The notes beneath the pieces are model-generated. The model saw only the letters and a program-made list of their open reading frames with translations, searched no databases and was not told where the DNA came from. This document shows, piece by piece, positions 33,823-41,965 of a DNA stretch of 64,000 nucleotides. The position numbers and the translations under genes are program-made. Numbering within the stretch: position 1 is the first letter of the stretch; each line of letters begins with the position of its first letter. The stretch comes from an uncultured Eubacteriales bacterium. GTDB taxonomy: Bacteria > Bacillota > Clostridia > Christensenellales > Borkfalkiaceae. The stretch lies in NCBI GenBank assembly GCA_900543915.1, contig UQTB01000006.1, positions 1 to 64,000 on the forward strand, given 5' to 3'.

Positions 33823-36031
33823 GGTAGGTGCGCTTTAAGACTTCCAGCTGATGCGCGCGGCTCAGCTTGTGGAAATTGACCGCATATCCCGAAACGCGGA
33901 TGGTGATATTGGGGTACAGTTCGGGATGGTCCATCGCTTTCTGCAATTTTTCGCGGTCGAGAACGTTCACGTTCAGATGGTGCGCCCCCTGCGAAAAATA
34001 GCCGTCCATCATCTCCGCGAGGTTTTCCACCCGCGTTTCCGGCGTCTCTCCGAGCGCGGAAGGTACGATGGAAAACGTATTGGAAATTCCGTCCCGGCAG
34101 CAGGCATAGGGGATCTTCGCCACTGAATTGAGGGAAGCGAGCGCGCCGCTCGTATCCCGGTTGTGCATGGGGTTTGCGCCCGGCGCAAAGGGCTCGCCCG
34201 CCTTTCTGCCGTCCGGCGTGGCGCCCGTCTTCTTGCCGTAAACGACGTTGGACGTGATGGTCAGCACGGAGAGCGTATGCTCCGCACCGCGGTAAGCGGG
34301 CGTCTTTTTCAGCTCCTCCGAAAAGCCCTTCAGCACCTCCACCGCGATGGAATCCACGCGGTCGTCGTCGTTGCCGTATTTGGGGAAATCCCCCTCCGTC
34401 TGAAAGTCGCAGATGATCCCGTCCTCGTTATAAACGGGCGTCACTTTGGCGTATTTTATGGCGGAAAGCGAATCTGCGATCACCGAGAGCCCCGCCACGC
34501 CGCAGGCGAGAAACCGCTCCACTTCGGTATCGTGAAGCGCCATCTGGATCTTCTCGTAGGCGTATTTATCGTGCATATAGTGAATGACGTTCAGCGTGTT
34601 GACGTACAGGCGGCACATCCACGCGCGGTATTTTGCGAACGCCTCCATCACCTCGCCGTAATCGAGAACGCCCTTAAACGCCTTTCCCTCCGGCGCGATC
34701 TGCGCGCCGCTCTTCTCGTCCCGGCCGCCGTTCAGCGCCAGAAGCAGGAGCTTTGCGAGGTTGCAGCGCGCCCCGAAAAACTGCATCTGCTTGCCCACCT
34801 TCATGGCGGAGACGCAGCAGGCGATCGCATAATCGTCCCCGTAGACGGGGCGCATGACGTCGTCGTTTTCATATTGAATGGAATCGGTATCCACCGAGAC
34901 CTTCGCGCAGAATTTTTTGAATCCCTCGGGGAGCGCCTCCGACCAGAGCACGGTGAGGTTGGGCTCGGGCGCGGCGCCCAGATTATAGAGCGTGTTGAGG
35001 ATGCGGAAGGAGGTTTTTGTGACCAGCGTGCGCCCGTCCTCCCCCATGCCGCCGACGGATTCGGTCGTCCAGGTGGGGTCGCCGCCGAACAGGTCGTTGT
35101 ATTCCGGCGTGCGGAGCTGGCGGGTGATGCGGAGTTTGATGACGAAATCGTCTATGAGCTCCTGCGCCGTCTCTTCCGTCAGTATTCCGCGCGCGATATC
35201 CCGCTCGAGATAAATATCCAGGAAGGTGGAAACCCTCCCCAGGCTCATCGCCGCGCCGTTCTGCTCCTTGATGGCGGCGAGATAGCCGAAATACGTCCAC
35301 TGCACGGCCTCTCTCGCGTTTTCCGCGGGGCGGGAGATATCGCAGCCGTAAAGCTCCGCCATCCCTTTCAGCTTGACGAGGAAATCGATCTGCTTCCAGA
35401 GCTCTTCCAGGAGGCGGATATTCTCCTCGGTCATATTTTTTCTGCCGTACGCTTCCCGATCTTTCTTTTTCTGCTCGATGAGATAATCCACGCCGTAGAG
35501 GGCGACGCGGCGGTAATCGCCGATGATGCGGCCGCGGCCGTATGCGTCCGGCAGCCCGGTCAGGATCCCCGCATGGCGGGCGGCGCGCATCTCGTCGGTA
35601 TAGACGTGGAATACGCCGTCGTTATGCGTGGTCTTATAGGAAAATTCCTCTTCGATCTTATCGGAAAGGCGGTAGCCGTACGCCTCGCAGGCGCTCCGCG
35701 CCATGCGGATCCCGCCGAAGGGATTGACGCCGCGCTTTAAGGGTTCGTCCGTCTGCAGGCCGACGATGATCTCGTTCTCTCTGGCGATATATCCCGCGGG
35801 ATAGGATAAAAGAGAGGAGACGCGCTCGGTATCCACGTCCAGCACGCCGCCCTTGTCCTGCTCCTCTTTCAGGAGCGCGTTCACCTTTTCCATGAGTTTC
35901 GCCGTGCGCGCGGTGGGCCCCTTTAAAAAGGAACCGTCCCCCGTATACGGCGCGTAATTGCGCTGAATAAAATCGCGCACGTTCACTTCTCTTTCGTAGC
36001 TCCCGCTTACAAAACCTTCCCAAGCATTCAT
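33809..36031 (-). CDS. pflB: Formate C-acetyltransferase (pyruvate formate-lyase)
   Basis: A 740-residue glycyl-radical enzyme that converts pyruvate and CoA to acetyl-CoA and formate without oxygen. The active-site Cys-Cys pair is in YAIACCVSAMKVGKQMQFFGARCN, and the C-terminal radical site is IRVSGYAVNFHKL with the conserved Gly. Length and flanking motifs match true PFL rather than diol dehydratase or choline lyase (HNNDVR-like ENDDVMRPVYGDDY is kept). The ATG at 36031 has GGAGGTG upstream. Expression appears to be set by a riboswitch in the leader. Confidence 0.96.
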   Translation of the reverse strand: MNAWEGFVSGSYEREVNVRDFIQRNYAPYTGDGSFLKGPTARTAKLMEKVNALLKEEQDKGGVLDVDTERVSSLLSYPAGYIARENEIIVGLQTDEPLKRGVNPFGGIRMARSACEAYGYRLSDKIEEEFSYKTTHNDGVFHVYTDEMRAARHAGILTGLPDAYGRGRIIGDYRRVALYGVDYLIEQKKKDREAYGRKNMTEENIRLLEELWKQIDFLVKLKGMAELYGCDISRPAENAREAVQWTYFGYLAAIKEQNGAAMSLGRVSTFLDIYLERDIARGILTEETAQELIDDFVIKLRITRQLRTPEYNDLFGGDPTWTTESVGGMGEDGRTLVTKTSFRILNTLYNLGAAPEPNLTVLWSEALPEGFKKFCAKVSVDTDSIQYENDDVMRPVYGDDYAIACCVSAMKVGKQMQFFGARCNLAKLLLLALNGGRDEKSGAQIAPEGKAFKGVLDYGEVMEAFAKYRAWMCRLYVNTLNVIHYMHDKYAYEKIQMALHDTEVERFLACGVAGLSVIADSLSAIKYAKVTPVYNEDGIICDFQTEGDFPKYGNDDDRVDSIAVEVLKGFSEELKKTPAYRGAEHTLSVLTITSNVVYGKKTGATPDGRKAGEPFAPGANPMHNRDTSGALASLNSVAKIPYACCRDGISNTFSIVPSALGETPETRVENLAEMMDGYFSQGAHHLNVNVLDREKLQKAMDHPELYPNITIRVSGYAVNFHKLSRAHQLEVLKRTYHGSM

Positions 36032-36052
36032 GCAAACACCTCCGATCACAAT

Positions 36053-36088
36053 AAAAAACACCCGAACAGTAACGATACTGCCCAGGTG
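36053..36088 (-). terminator. Riboswitch terminator before pflB
   Basis: On the minus strand CACCTGGGCAGTA, a short loop, TACTGTTCGGGTG and then TTTTTT form a terminator. Its 5' arm contains the CACCTGGGC strand that the riboswitch needs for its pseudoknot, so the two structures exclude each other. Confidence 0.75.
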
Positions 36089-36160
36089 GTCGGCGATACG
36101 CCGTCTGCTCCCCCGCGGTTATCTCCGCCCATCCACCGGTCACAGACGACGGCGCCCTGA
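36076..36160 (-). promoter_or_regulatory. ZTP (pfl) riboswitch before pflB
   Basis: The transcript reads ACCGGTGG, then a stem with AACCGC and GGGGAGC, closed by an outer GTCTG/CAGAC helix. After a linker hairpin comes the hallmark CCACCTGGGCAG, whose CCACC can pair with GGTGG as the pseudoknot. This order matches the ZTP/ZMP-sensing pfl motif, first named from its link to pfl and folate genes. The overlap with the terminator predicts transcription ON when ZTP is high (folate starvation). Confidence 0.8.
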
Positions 36161-36194
36161 CGGGCGCTATCTGTTCATTTGTCTTTTCCCGTTC

Positions 36195-36223
36195 AGTATA
36201 ACGCCGATCGCCGAAATTGTCAA
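36195..36223 (-). promoter_or_regulatory. Promoter of the pflBA operon
   Basis: TTGACA (36218-36223), 17 bp, TATACT (36195-36200); transcription would begin about 30 nt before the riboswitch. Confidence 0.82.
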
Positions 36224-36342
36224 CTGTTTTTTCGCGGACAAACGGAAATTTCTTTTCCCCCGCCGGCGCGCCTTGTTTCGCCTTTTAAAAAATGCCGGCC
36301 GATTATTTTTTGATATTTTTCGGATTATTTTTAAAAAAGGGA

Positions 36343-36371
36343 TTGACAACAGGTCGTTTCTATATTATAAT
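36343..36371 (+). promoter_or_regulatory. Promoter of the lacI-type gene
   Basis: TTGACA (36343-36348), 17 bp, TATAAT (36366-36371): both boxes match consensus. Confidence 0.85.
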
Positions 36372-36386
36372 GAGGTTAAAAAAGAA

Positions 36387-36404
36387 CGGTAACACGTATT
36401 ACCG
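36387..36404 (+). promoter_or_regulatory. LacI-type operator, copy 1
   Basis: The 18-bp palindrome CGGTAACACGTATTACCG lies just after the expected transcription start of the regulator gene, where binding would block its own transcription. Copy 2 is at 37436-37453. Confidence 0.8.
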
Positions 36405-36414
36405 CGAGGTGAAT

Positions 36415-37416
36415 TTGAAAATTTCCAGAAACATGATCGCCAAGGAAGCGGGCGTCACGCCGACGACCGTCTCCTGCGTATTGAACAACACCCGCCCCGT
36501 CTCCGCCAAAGTGCGGGCAAAGGTAATGGCGGCGATCGAAAAATTAAATTACGTGCCCGATCTGGCCGCGCGCGCCATGCTCGGCAAGGGAAGCAAACAG
36601 ATCTTCGTGATGGTGGACTCCATCAAAAATCCCTTCTTTGCGGAACTCGTCTACAGCATGGAGGAAGCGGGCATCCAAAAGGGATATTTTTTCAGTATCT
36701 GCGGCAAAATGGATATGAAGACCTATGTCGCGCACATCATCGCGCGCAAGATCGACGCCGTGTACTTCTGTTCGGAAATCAAAAACGAAGAGGCCGTGTA
36801 CGTCAGCCAGCTGCTGGAAAACGGCATCAGGATCCTGACCAGCCCCAAATTCAAACATTTTGAGGGGCAGATCTCCCGCATCGACATGGCGACGGGAGAG
36901 GCTGCGCGCAGCGCCGTCCGGCTGCTGACCGCCAAAGGGCACACAAAAATCGGCTTTCTGAACACCTTTTCCGATGAAACGCAGGACGACCGACTGCCCC
37001 TTTTTCGGGAGGAAATGCTGAAAAACGGATTAACGCCGCGCTGCGTCCCCCCCGACCGCACCTGCTTTGCCGGGTTGGAGAGCGGGCGCACGCTCTTCCG
37101 CGCACTCATGGAGGCATATCCGGATACGACGGCGGTGCTCGGCATCAACGACCTCGTCGCCATCGGCGCGATGAACGAGGCGCAGCGCATGGGATACCGC
37201 GTGCCCGAGGATCTCTCTTTTGTGGGGATCGACGGGATCGAACTCTCTTCTTTGGTGACGCCCCGCCTCACCACCTACCGCTCCAACGCCTCCGAACTGG
37301 GGAAAAAGGCGTTTGAAATGCTCTGCCAGCTCATCGAAACGGGAGAGATCAGCTCTTACACCCACTCTTTGACCTTGCAGGAAGGCGAATCCGTCCGGGA
37401 CTTAAAACACGTTTGA
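36415..37416 (+). CDS. LacI-family transcriptional regulator
   Basis: A 333-residue LacI/PurR-type regulator. The N-terminal helix-turn-helix is MIAKEAGVTPTTVSCVLNN with hinge VSAKVRAKVMAAIEKLNYVPDLAARAM. A periplasmic-binding-like domain follows, with GFLNTFSD, AVLGINDLVAIGAMNEAQRMG and VGIDGIELSSLVTPRLTTYR. A TTG start at 36415 fits the GAGGTG site and the usual length; the first in-frame ATG would cut into the DNA-binding helix. Matching palindromes at its own promoter region and before the next gene imply autoregulation and control of the sugar locus. Confidence 0.93.
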   Translation: MKISRNMIAKEAGVTPTTVSCVLNNTRPVSAKVRAKVMAAIEKLNYVPDLAARAMLGKGSKQIFVMVDSIKNPFFAELVYSMEEAGIQKGYFFSICGKMDMKTYVAHIIARKIDAVYFCSEIKNEEAVYVSQLLENGIRILTSPKFKHFEGQISRIDMATGEAARSAVRLLTAKGHTKIGFLNTFSDETQDDRLPLFREEMLKNGLTPRCVPPDRTCFAGLESGRTLFRALMEAYPDTTAVLGINDLVAIGAMNEAQRMGYRVPEDLSFVGIDGIELSSLVTPRLTTYRSNASELGKKAFEMLCQLIETGEISSYTHSLTLQEGESVRDLKHV

Positions 37417-37427
37417 CGTGTTTTTTT
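37405..37427 (+). terminator. Terminator overlapping the lacI stop
   Basis: AAAACACG, TTTGA loop, CGTGTTTTTTT; the stop codon lies in the loop. It separates the regulator from the transporter operon. Confidence 0.65.
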
Positions 37428-37435
37428 ACCGCAAA

Positions 37436-37453
37436 CAGTAACACGTATTACCG
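37436..37453 (+). promoter_or_regulatory. LacI-type operator, copy 2
   Basis: CAGTAACACGTATTACCG, 17 of 18 bases identical to copy 1, 18 bp before the first permease gene. No separate consensus promoter is obvious, so the operon may be read from the lacI promoter or from a weak one overlapping the site. Confidence 0.78.
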
Positions 37454-37470
37454 TTATAAAGGAGAAAAAA

Positions 37471-38391
37471 ATGAAACGTCTGAAAAAATGGACGAAAGCG
37501 CAGACCATGCTGTTTATCATGGCGGCGATGGGAGCGGTGTTTCTGCTCGTATTCAACTATGCGCCCATGTTCGGCATCGTGCTCGCCTTCAAAAAGGGAG
37601 ATTACGTGATCAACATCAAGAACGCGATCTTTCATTCGGAATGGGTGGGCTGGGAAAATTTTGAAAAATTTCTCACCGATCCCGAATTCAAAGACGTTGT
37701 CATCAACACGCTGGGGCTGAACGTCCTCTCCCTCGTCTTTACCTTTCCCGCGCCCATCATCTTCGCGCTGTTGGTGAACGAGCTGAAAAACGGGCGCTTC
37801 AAAAAAGGCGTGCAGACCATTTCCTACTTCCCTTACTTTTTGTCCTGGGCGGTGTACGGCGGCATCATTCTCAGCCTGATCGACCCGCAGACCGGTCTCG
37901 TCAACGACGTGCTCCTGCGGCTGGGGCTGACTTCGGAACCCGTCAATTTCGGAAGAAGCGAGTATTTCTGGGGGCTGATGATCGTGACCGCGCTGCTGAA
38001 AGGCATCGGCTGGGGCTCCGTTATCTACGTGGCGGCGATCGCGGGGATTGACGGGGCGATGTACGAAGCGGCCGACATCGACGGCGCGGGGCGCTTCGGC
38101 AAGATGCTCTTTATTACCCTCCCCTCCATCGCGCCCACGATCACGGTATTTTTGATTCTCTCCGTCTCCAATCTCCTAAACAGCGGCTTTGATCAGATCT
38201 GGATTTTCAGAAATCAGATGAACCTCGACCGCAGCGAGATGATCGACACATACGTCTACCAGCACGGCGTGCTCAACCACAGATATTCCTACACCACGGC
38301 GATCGGGCTGCTGAAATCCGTCGTCGCGCTGATTCTGCTGACCGGCTCCAATTTTCTGAGTAAAAAACTGACGGGAAGGGGGATTTACTGA
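37471..38391 (+). CDS. Carbohydrate ABC transporter permease (LplB-like)
   Basis: A 306-residue MalF/LplB-type permease. Six hydrophobic segments are visible, with the LplB-like FNYAPMFGIVLAFKKGDY near the N-terminus and the ATPase-contact loop DGAMYEAADIDGAGRFGKMLFITLPSIAPT (EAA motif). AAGGAG precedes the ATG. It pairs with the permease at 38391 and the binding protein at 39280. As in most such loci no ATPase gene is present, and a shared MsmX-type ATPase probably serves it. Confidence 0.93.
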   Translation: MKRLKKWTKAQTMLFIMAAMGAVFLLVFNYAPMFGIVLAFKKGDYVINIKNAIFHSEWVGWENFEKFLTDPEFKDVVINTLGLNVLSLVFTFPAPIIFALLVNELKNGRFKKGVQTISYFPYFLSWAVYGGIILSLIDPQTGLVNDVLLRLGLTSEPVNFGRSEYFWGLMIVTALLKGIGWGSVIYVAAIAGIDGAMYEAADIDGAGRFGKMLFITLPSIAPTITVFLILSVSNLLNSGFDQIWIFRNQMNLDRSEMIDTYVYQHGVLNHRYSYTTAIGLLKSVVALILLTGSNFLSKKLTGRGIY

Positions 38392-39269
38392 TGAAAAAAC
38401 GCGCGCGGAAATATACGGCGTTCGACGTCGTTCTGATCGTCCTCTTCTGCCTGTTTTCCTTTCTGATGATTTACCCCGTCTATTACGTCCTGATCGGCTC
38501 GTTCAACGAGGGCATGGATTACCTTTCGGGCGGCATCTATCTGTTCCCGCGGAAATTCACGGCCGCAAACTACTACGTGGTGTTTGCGGATGCAAAGCTG
38601 TGGCAGGCGTATTTCATCACCGTGAGCCGCACCGTTCTGGGAACGGCGATCGCGCTCTGGTTCACCGTTACCGTCGCCTATGCGATGAGCAGAAAGGAGC
38701 TTCCTTTCAAAAATTTCTTTTACTTTCTCAATATCTTCACGATGTTTTTCAGCGGCGGGCTGATTCCCTTCTTTCTGATCATCAACCTGTTGGGACTTTA
38801 CGATACTTACTGGCTGTACCTGATCCCCTGCATGTACTCCGTGTATCACATGATCATCATCGCCAACTACTTCAGGGCACTCCCGGAAGAACTGCGGGAG
38901 GCCGCCGTCCTGGACGGCGCCGGAGAATGGCGGCTGCTCTATACCATCGCAATTCCCCTCTCCACCCCCGTCATCGCGACGGTAGGACTGTGGACGGCGA
39001 TCGGGCACTGGAACTCTTACTTCGATTCCATGGTTTACACTCAGTCCGAAAGCCTTACGACGCTGCAGTATTATCTGATGCAGATGATCAATTCCAAGAA
39101 CATCGATCTCGGTGGCGTCACGCTTCCGGACAACGTCGCCGAGAACATCACCGCGGAAGTCATCACGTTCGCCTCCATCATGGTGAGCATCCTCCCCGTT
39201 ATGTTCATATTTCCCTTCCTCACCAGATTTTTCGAGAAAGGGATTATGATAGGATCGTTAAAAGGTTAA
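38391..39269 (+). CDS. Carbohydrate ABC transporter permease (LplC/YtcP-like)
   Basis: A 292-residue MalG/LplC-type permease with six hydrophobic segments and the EAA loop LREAAVLDGAGEWRLLYTIAIPLSTPVIATVGL. The start overlaps the preceding stop by one base (TGATG) behind GGGGG. It forms the channel together with the 37471 product. Confidence 0.93.
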   Translation: MKKRARKYTAFDVVLIVLFCLFSFLMIYPVYYVLIGSFNEGMDYLSGGIYLFPRKFTAANYYVVFADAKLWQAYFITVSRTVLGTAIALWFTVTVAYAMSRKELPFKNFFYFLNIFTMFFSGGLIPFFLIINLLGLYDTYWLYLIPCMYSVYHMIIIANYFRALPEELREAAVLDGAGEWRLLYTIAIPLSTPVIATVGLWTAIGHWNSYFDSMVYTQSESLTTLQYYLMQMINSKNIDLGGVTLPDNVAENITAEVITFASIMVSILPVMFIFPFLTRFFEKGIMIGSLKG

Positions 39270-39279
39270 AGGAGAAACT

Positions 39280-41007
39280 ATGAAAAAAATTCTGATCGCT
39301 TTATTGGTTTTTATCCTGGCGGTTTCCTCTGCCGCGTGCAGCAAAACCCCGAAGAGAACGGACGAATTTCTCGACAACTTCGAGACCGTTACGGACAAAG
39401 ACACGCCCAGCTGGGAATTTGACCGGGCCGACTACGATCTCACTTGGTTTATCGACGCGCCCTGGATGGTCTGGCCGACGTACGGAGCGGATCTCGTATC
39501 CCGCACGATCTACGAGAAAACAGGCTGCAAAATCCAGTTTTCCGTGGCGGGCGATTACCTCAGCTCCGAACTCTCCACCATGCTGAGCTCGGAACAACTG
39601 CCGGACGTTCTGACCATTCAGGCTGCCTCCATCTACGCAAACCAGCTGCCCGACCAGGATTACGTTTGGTCGCTGGATACGCTGATGGACCGTTTCGCGC
39701 CCTCCATGACCGACCGCTACCGCGTACAGCAGAAAGACGTTTACGACTGGTTCAAACAGGACGGCGCGCTCTACGGCATCCCAAATCTCTCCTATTCCGA
39801 TTACTACATCGGAGACGACAAGCTGATGCCGAACGGTGCAATTCTCGTGCGCAGGGACTGGTACGAGGAAGTGCGCGAACAGACGGGCGAAGACATGACC
39901 ACGAAGGAGAGCTTTCTCGCCGGCGTGAAATATATCACCGATAAATACAGCAATGCGATCGGCGTACAGCTGGATCCCTTCAACGCGACGGGGAATCTCT
40001 CCGTGACCTGGCTCAGCCAGTATTTTGCCGTTCCATTTGAAAAGGAAGACGGATCGTACAACTACCAGCTCGCAGACAAGGGATATGAGGAGGTCATTTC
40101 CTTTCTCAACACCCTTGCCGTGAACCGCTACATCAACGAGGCGAATTTCACCGCGAACACGGACAGCGTGACCCGCAACATCTCCCTCGGCAACGTGTTC
40201 GTCAGCATGACGACGCCGCAGAACTACAACAACGCGTTCATCAACTGCTACCAGAACGGCATCCGCTACGTTCCCCTGGTCCTGAAAAACGATGCGGGCG
40301 ACGCGCCCGTACTCCAGGATCTCCGCGGAAAGGGCTATATGCTCTCCTTCATCACCAAGAGCTGCGACCGGCCGGACAAGGTGATCAAGCTCTTCGACTA
40401 TCTGACCAGCGAAGAGGGACAGCTGCTCATCAATTTCGGCGTCGAGGGCGACACGTTCACCTGGGACGAGGACAAAGAGCACGTCGTCTGGACGGAAAAG
40501 TACATCGAAGACTATGAAAACGAAAACACCACGCAGTACGGATTCGGCATGTGCAATGTCCTCCTGAACCAGAGTTTTTACGACAAGGTAAAACCGGAAG
40601 GAACGGCCTGTAAAAAAGAATCCGCAATGTACATTGAGGATCTCAAGGCGCCCCTTTCCCCCTACAGCTACGATTACACCGCTTCTTTCCTGCTGCCGGA
40701 CACCTCCGCTGCGAACTACTTTGATTTCGTGGAACAGCAGGACCGCGTCAACCGCATCTGGGGAAGATTTCTCCCGCAGATGATCTCGGCGGCAAGCAAC
40801 GCCGATGCGCTGAAAATCCTGGCTTCCACGCTGGACTCCATGCGGCAGAACGGACTGGACTTCGTGATCTCGTTCATGGCGGAAGGATACGAGCGCGCCA
40901 AGGCGACCGCCGGCATGGAATACGGCTGGCCCTGTCACCGGGAAAATTACCGGGCGCCGCAAACGGGGCCGAACGGCGATTTCTCATACTGCCAATACGA
41001 CATCTGA
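39280..41007 (+). CDS. Extracellular sugar-binding lipoprotein (LplA-like)
   Basis: A 575-residue solute-binding lipoprotein. The lipobox is V-S-S-A-A-C at about residue 20. Length, the DLTWFIDAPW start and the YGIPNLSYSD and PDKVIKLFDYLTSEEG features fit the long LplA-type oligosaccharide-binding proteins that work with LplB/LplC. It should deliver an oligosaccharide to the two permeases. AAAGGAG precedes the ATG. Confidence 0.92.
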   Translation: MKKILIALLVFILAVSSAACSKTPKRTDEFLDNFETVTDKDTPSWEFDRADYDLTWFIDAPWMVWPTYGADLVSRTIYEKTGCKIQFSVAGDYLSSELSTMLSSEQLPDVLTIQAASIYANQLPDQDYVWSLDTLMDRFAPSMTDRYRVQQKDVYDWFKQDGALYGIPNLSYSDYYIGDDKLMPNGAILVRRDWYEEVREQTGEDMTTKESFLAGVKYITDKYSNAIGVQLDPFNATGNLSVTWLSQYFAVPFEKEDGSYNYQLADKGYEEVISFLNTLAVNRYINEANFTANTDSVTRNISLGNVFVSMTTPQNYNNAFINCYQNGIRYVPLVLKNDAGDAPVLQDLRGKGYMLSFITKSCDRPDKVIKLFDYLTSEEGQLLINFGVEGDTFTWDEDKEHVVWTEKYIEDYENENTTQYGFGMCNVLLNQSFYDKVKPEGTACKKESAMYIEDLKAPLSPYSYDYTASFLLPDTSAANYFDFVEQQDRVNRIWGRFLPQMISAASNADALKILASTLDSMRQNGLDFVISFMAEGYERAKATAGMEYGWPCHRENYRAPQTGPNGDFSYCQYDI

Positions 41008-41020
41008 CAAGGAGCGCTTT

Positions 41021-41941
41021 ATGGAAGAAAAATACATCATAGACACCGATATCGGGGACGATATCGACGACGCGTTCGCCCTTCTTTTGGCGTTGCGCGC
41101 AGAGCTCGATCTCGTCGGCATCACGACAGTCTTCCGCAATTCTCTGCAGCGCGCGAAGATGACAAAGCGGCTGCTTTCCCTCTTCGGCAAGCCGGAGATC
41201 CCCGTCCGCGCGGGGGTGGATACGGCAATCACGCAGAGAATGGAATACCTGCTGCCCGCAGAGATGCTGGCAAAGGAAGAAAGCGCCGGATATTACACGC
41301 TGCCCCAGTATTTGCCGGAGATGGAGGAGGAACAGATAGACGAAGAACACGCGGTGGACTTTATCATCCGCCAGGCGAGAACGTATCCCGGTCAGCTCGT
41401 GCTGATCGCCATAGGGCCCTTTTCCAACGCGGCGATGGCGCTGCGGAAGGCGCCCGATATCGCGGATAAACTCAAAGAGATCCGCATCATCGGCGGTTAC
41501 TATACGGCGGACGTAGCCGAATGGAACATTTTATGCGATCCCGAATCGGCGAAAATCGTCTTCGGCGCCGGAGTCCCCGTCAAGGCGTTCGGGCTGGACA
41601 TCACCATGAATTGCCCGCTCACGGACGAAGACCTGGCGCATTACGCCTCCATGCCCGCCCCCTGCGACAAGCTGGTCGGCCGCATGATGGAAAAGTGGTT
41701 TGAGCACTACCGCTTCGAGCGCCCGGTGGTGCACGACGCGGTGATGATCGCGGATATTCTCGATCCCGGCGTCGTGCGTTACGAGACGAAATTCGTCCGC
41801 ATCGGCGTCGCCGGCGCGGAACGCGGCAAATCCATCGTGGAATCTGAAAAGAACGCTGAAAACGCGGCGGTATCCGTCGGCCTCGGGCTCGATCCCGGTC
41901 GGTTCTTCAGGCTCTTCCGCCGCTACGTATTCCGGCAATAA
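41021..41941 (+). CDS. Nucleoside hydrolase (IUNH family)
   Basis: A 306-residue protein of the inosine/uridine-preferring nucleoside hydrolase family. The calcium-binding signature is IDTDIGDDIDDAFAL at residues 6-20. AIGPFSNAAMAL and the AEWNILCDPESAKIVF loop (Asn, Asp) are in place, as is PVVHDAVM with the catalytic-type His. These enzymes release ribose from nucleosides. Presence in an LplABC sugar operon suggests the imported sugar carries an N-glycosidic or ribosyl group (inference). AAGGAG precedes the ATG. Confidence 0.9.
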   Translation: MEEKYIIDTDIGDDIDDAFALLLALRAELDLVGITTVFRNSLQRAKMTKRLLSLFGKPEIPVRAGVDTAITQRMEYLLPAEMLAKEESAGYYTLPQYLPEMEEEQIDEEHAVDFIIRQARTYPGQLVLIAIGPFSNAAMALRKAPDIADKLKEIRIIGGYYTADVAEWNILCDPESAKIVFGAGVPVKAFGLDITMNCPLTDEDLAHYASMPAPCDKLVGRMMEKWFEHYRFERPVVHDAVMIADILDPGVVRYETKFVRIGVAGAERGKSIVESEKNAENAAVSVGLGLDPGRFFRLFRRYVFRQ

Positions 41942-41965
41942 AAATCATTAAAGGAGGAAAAAAAT

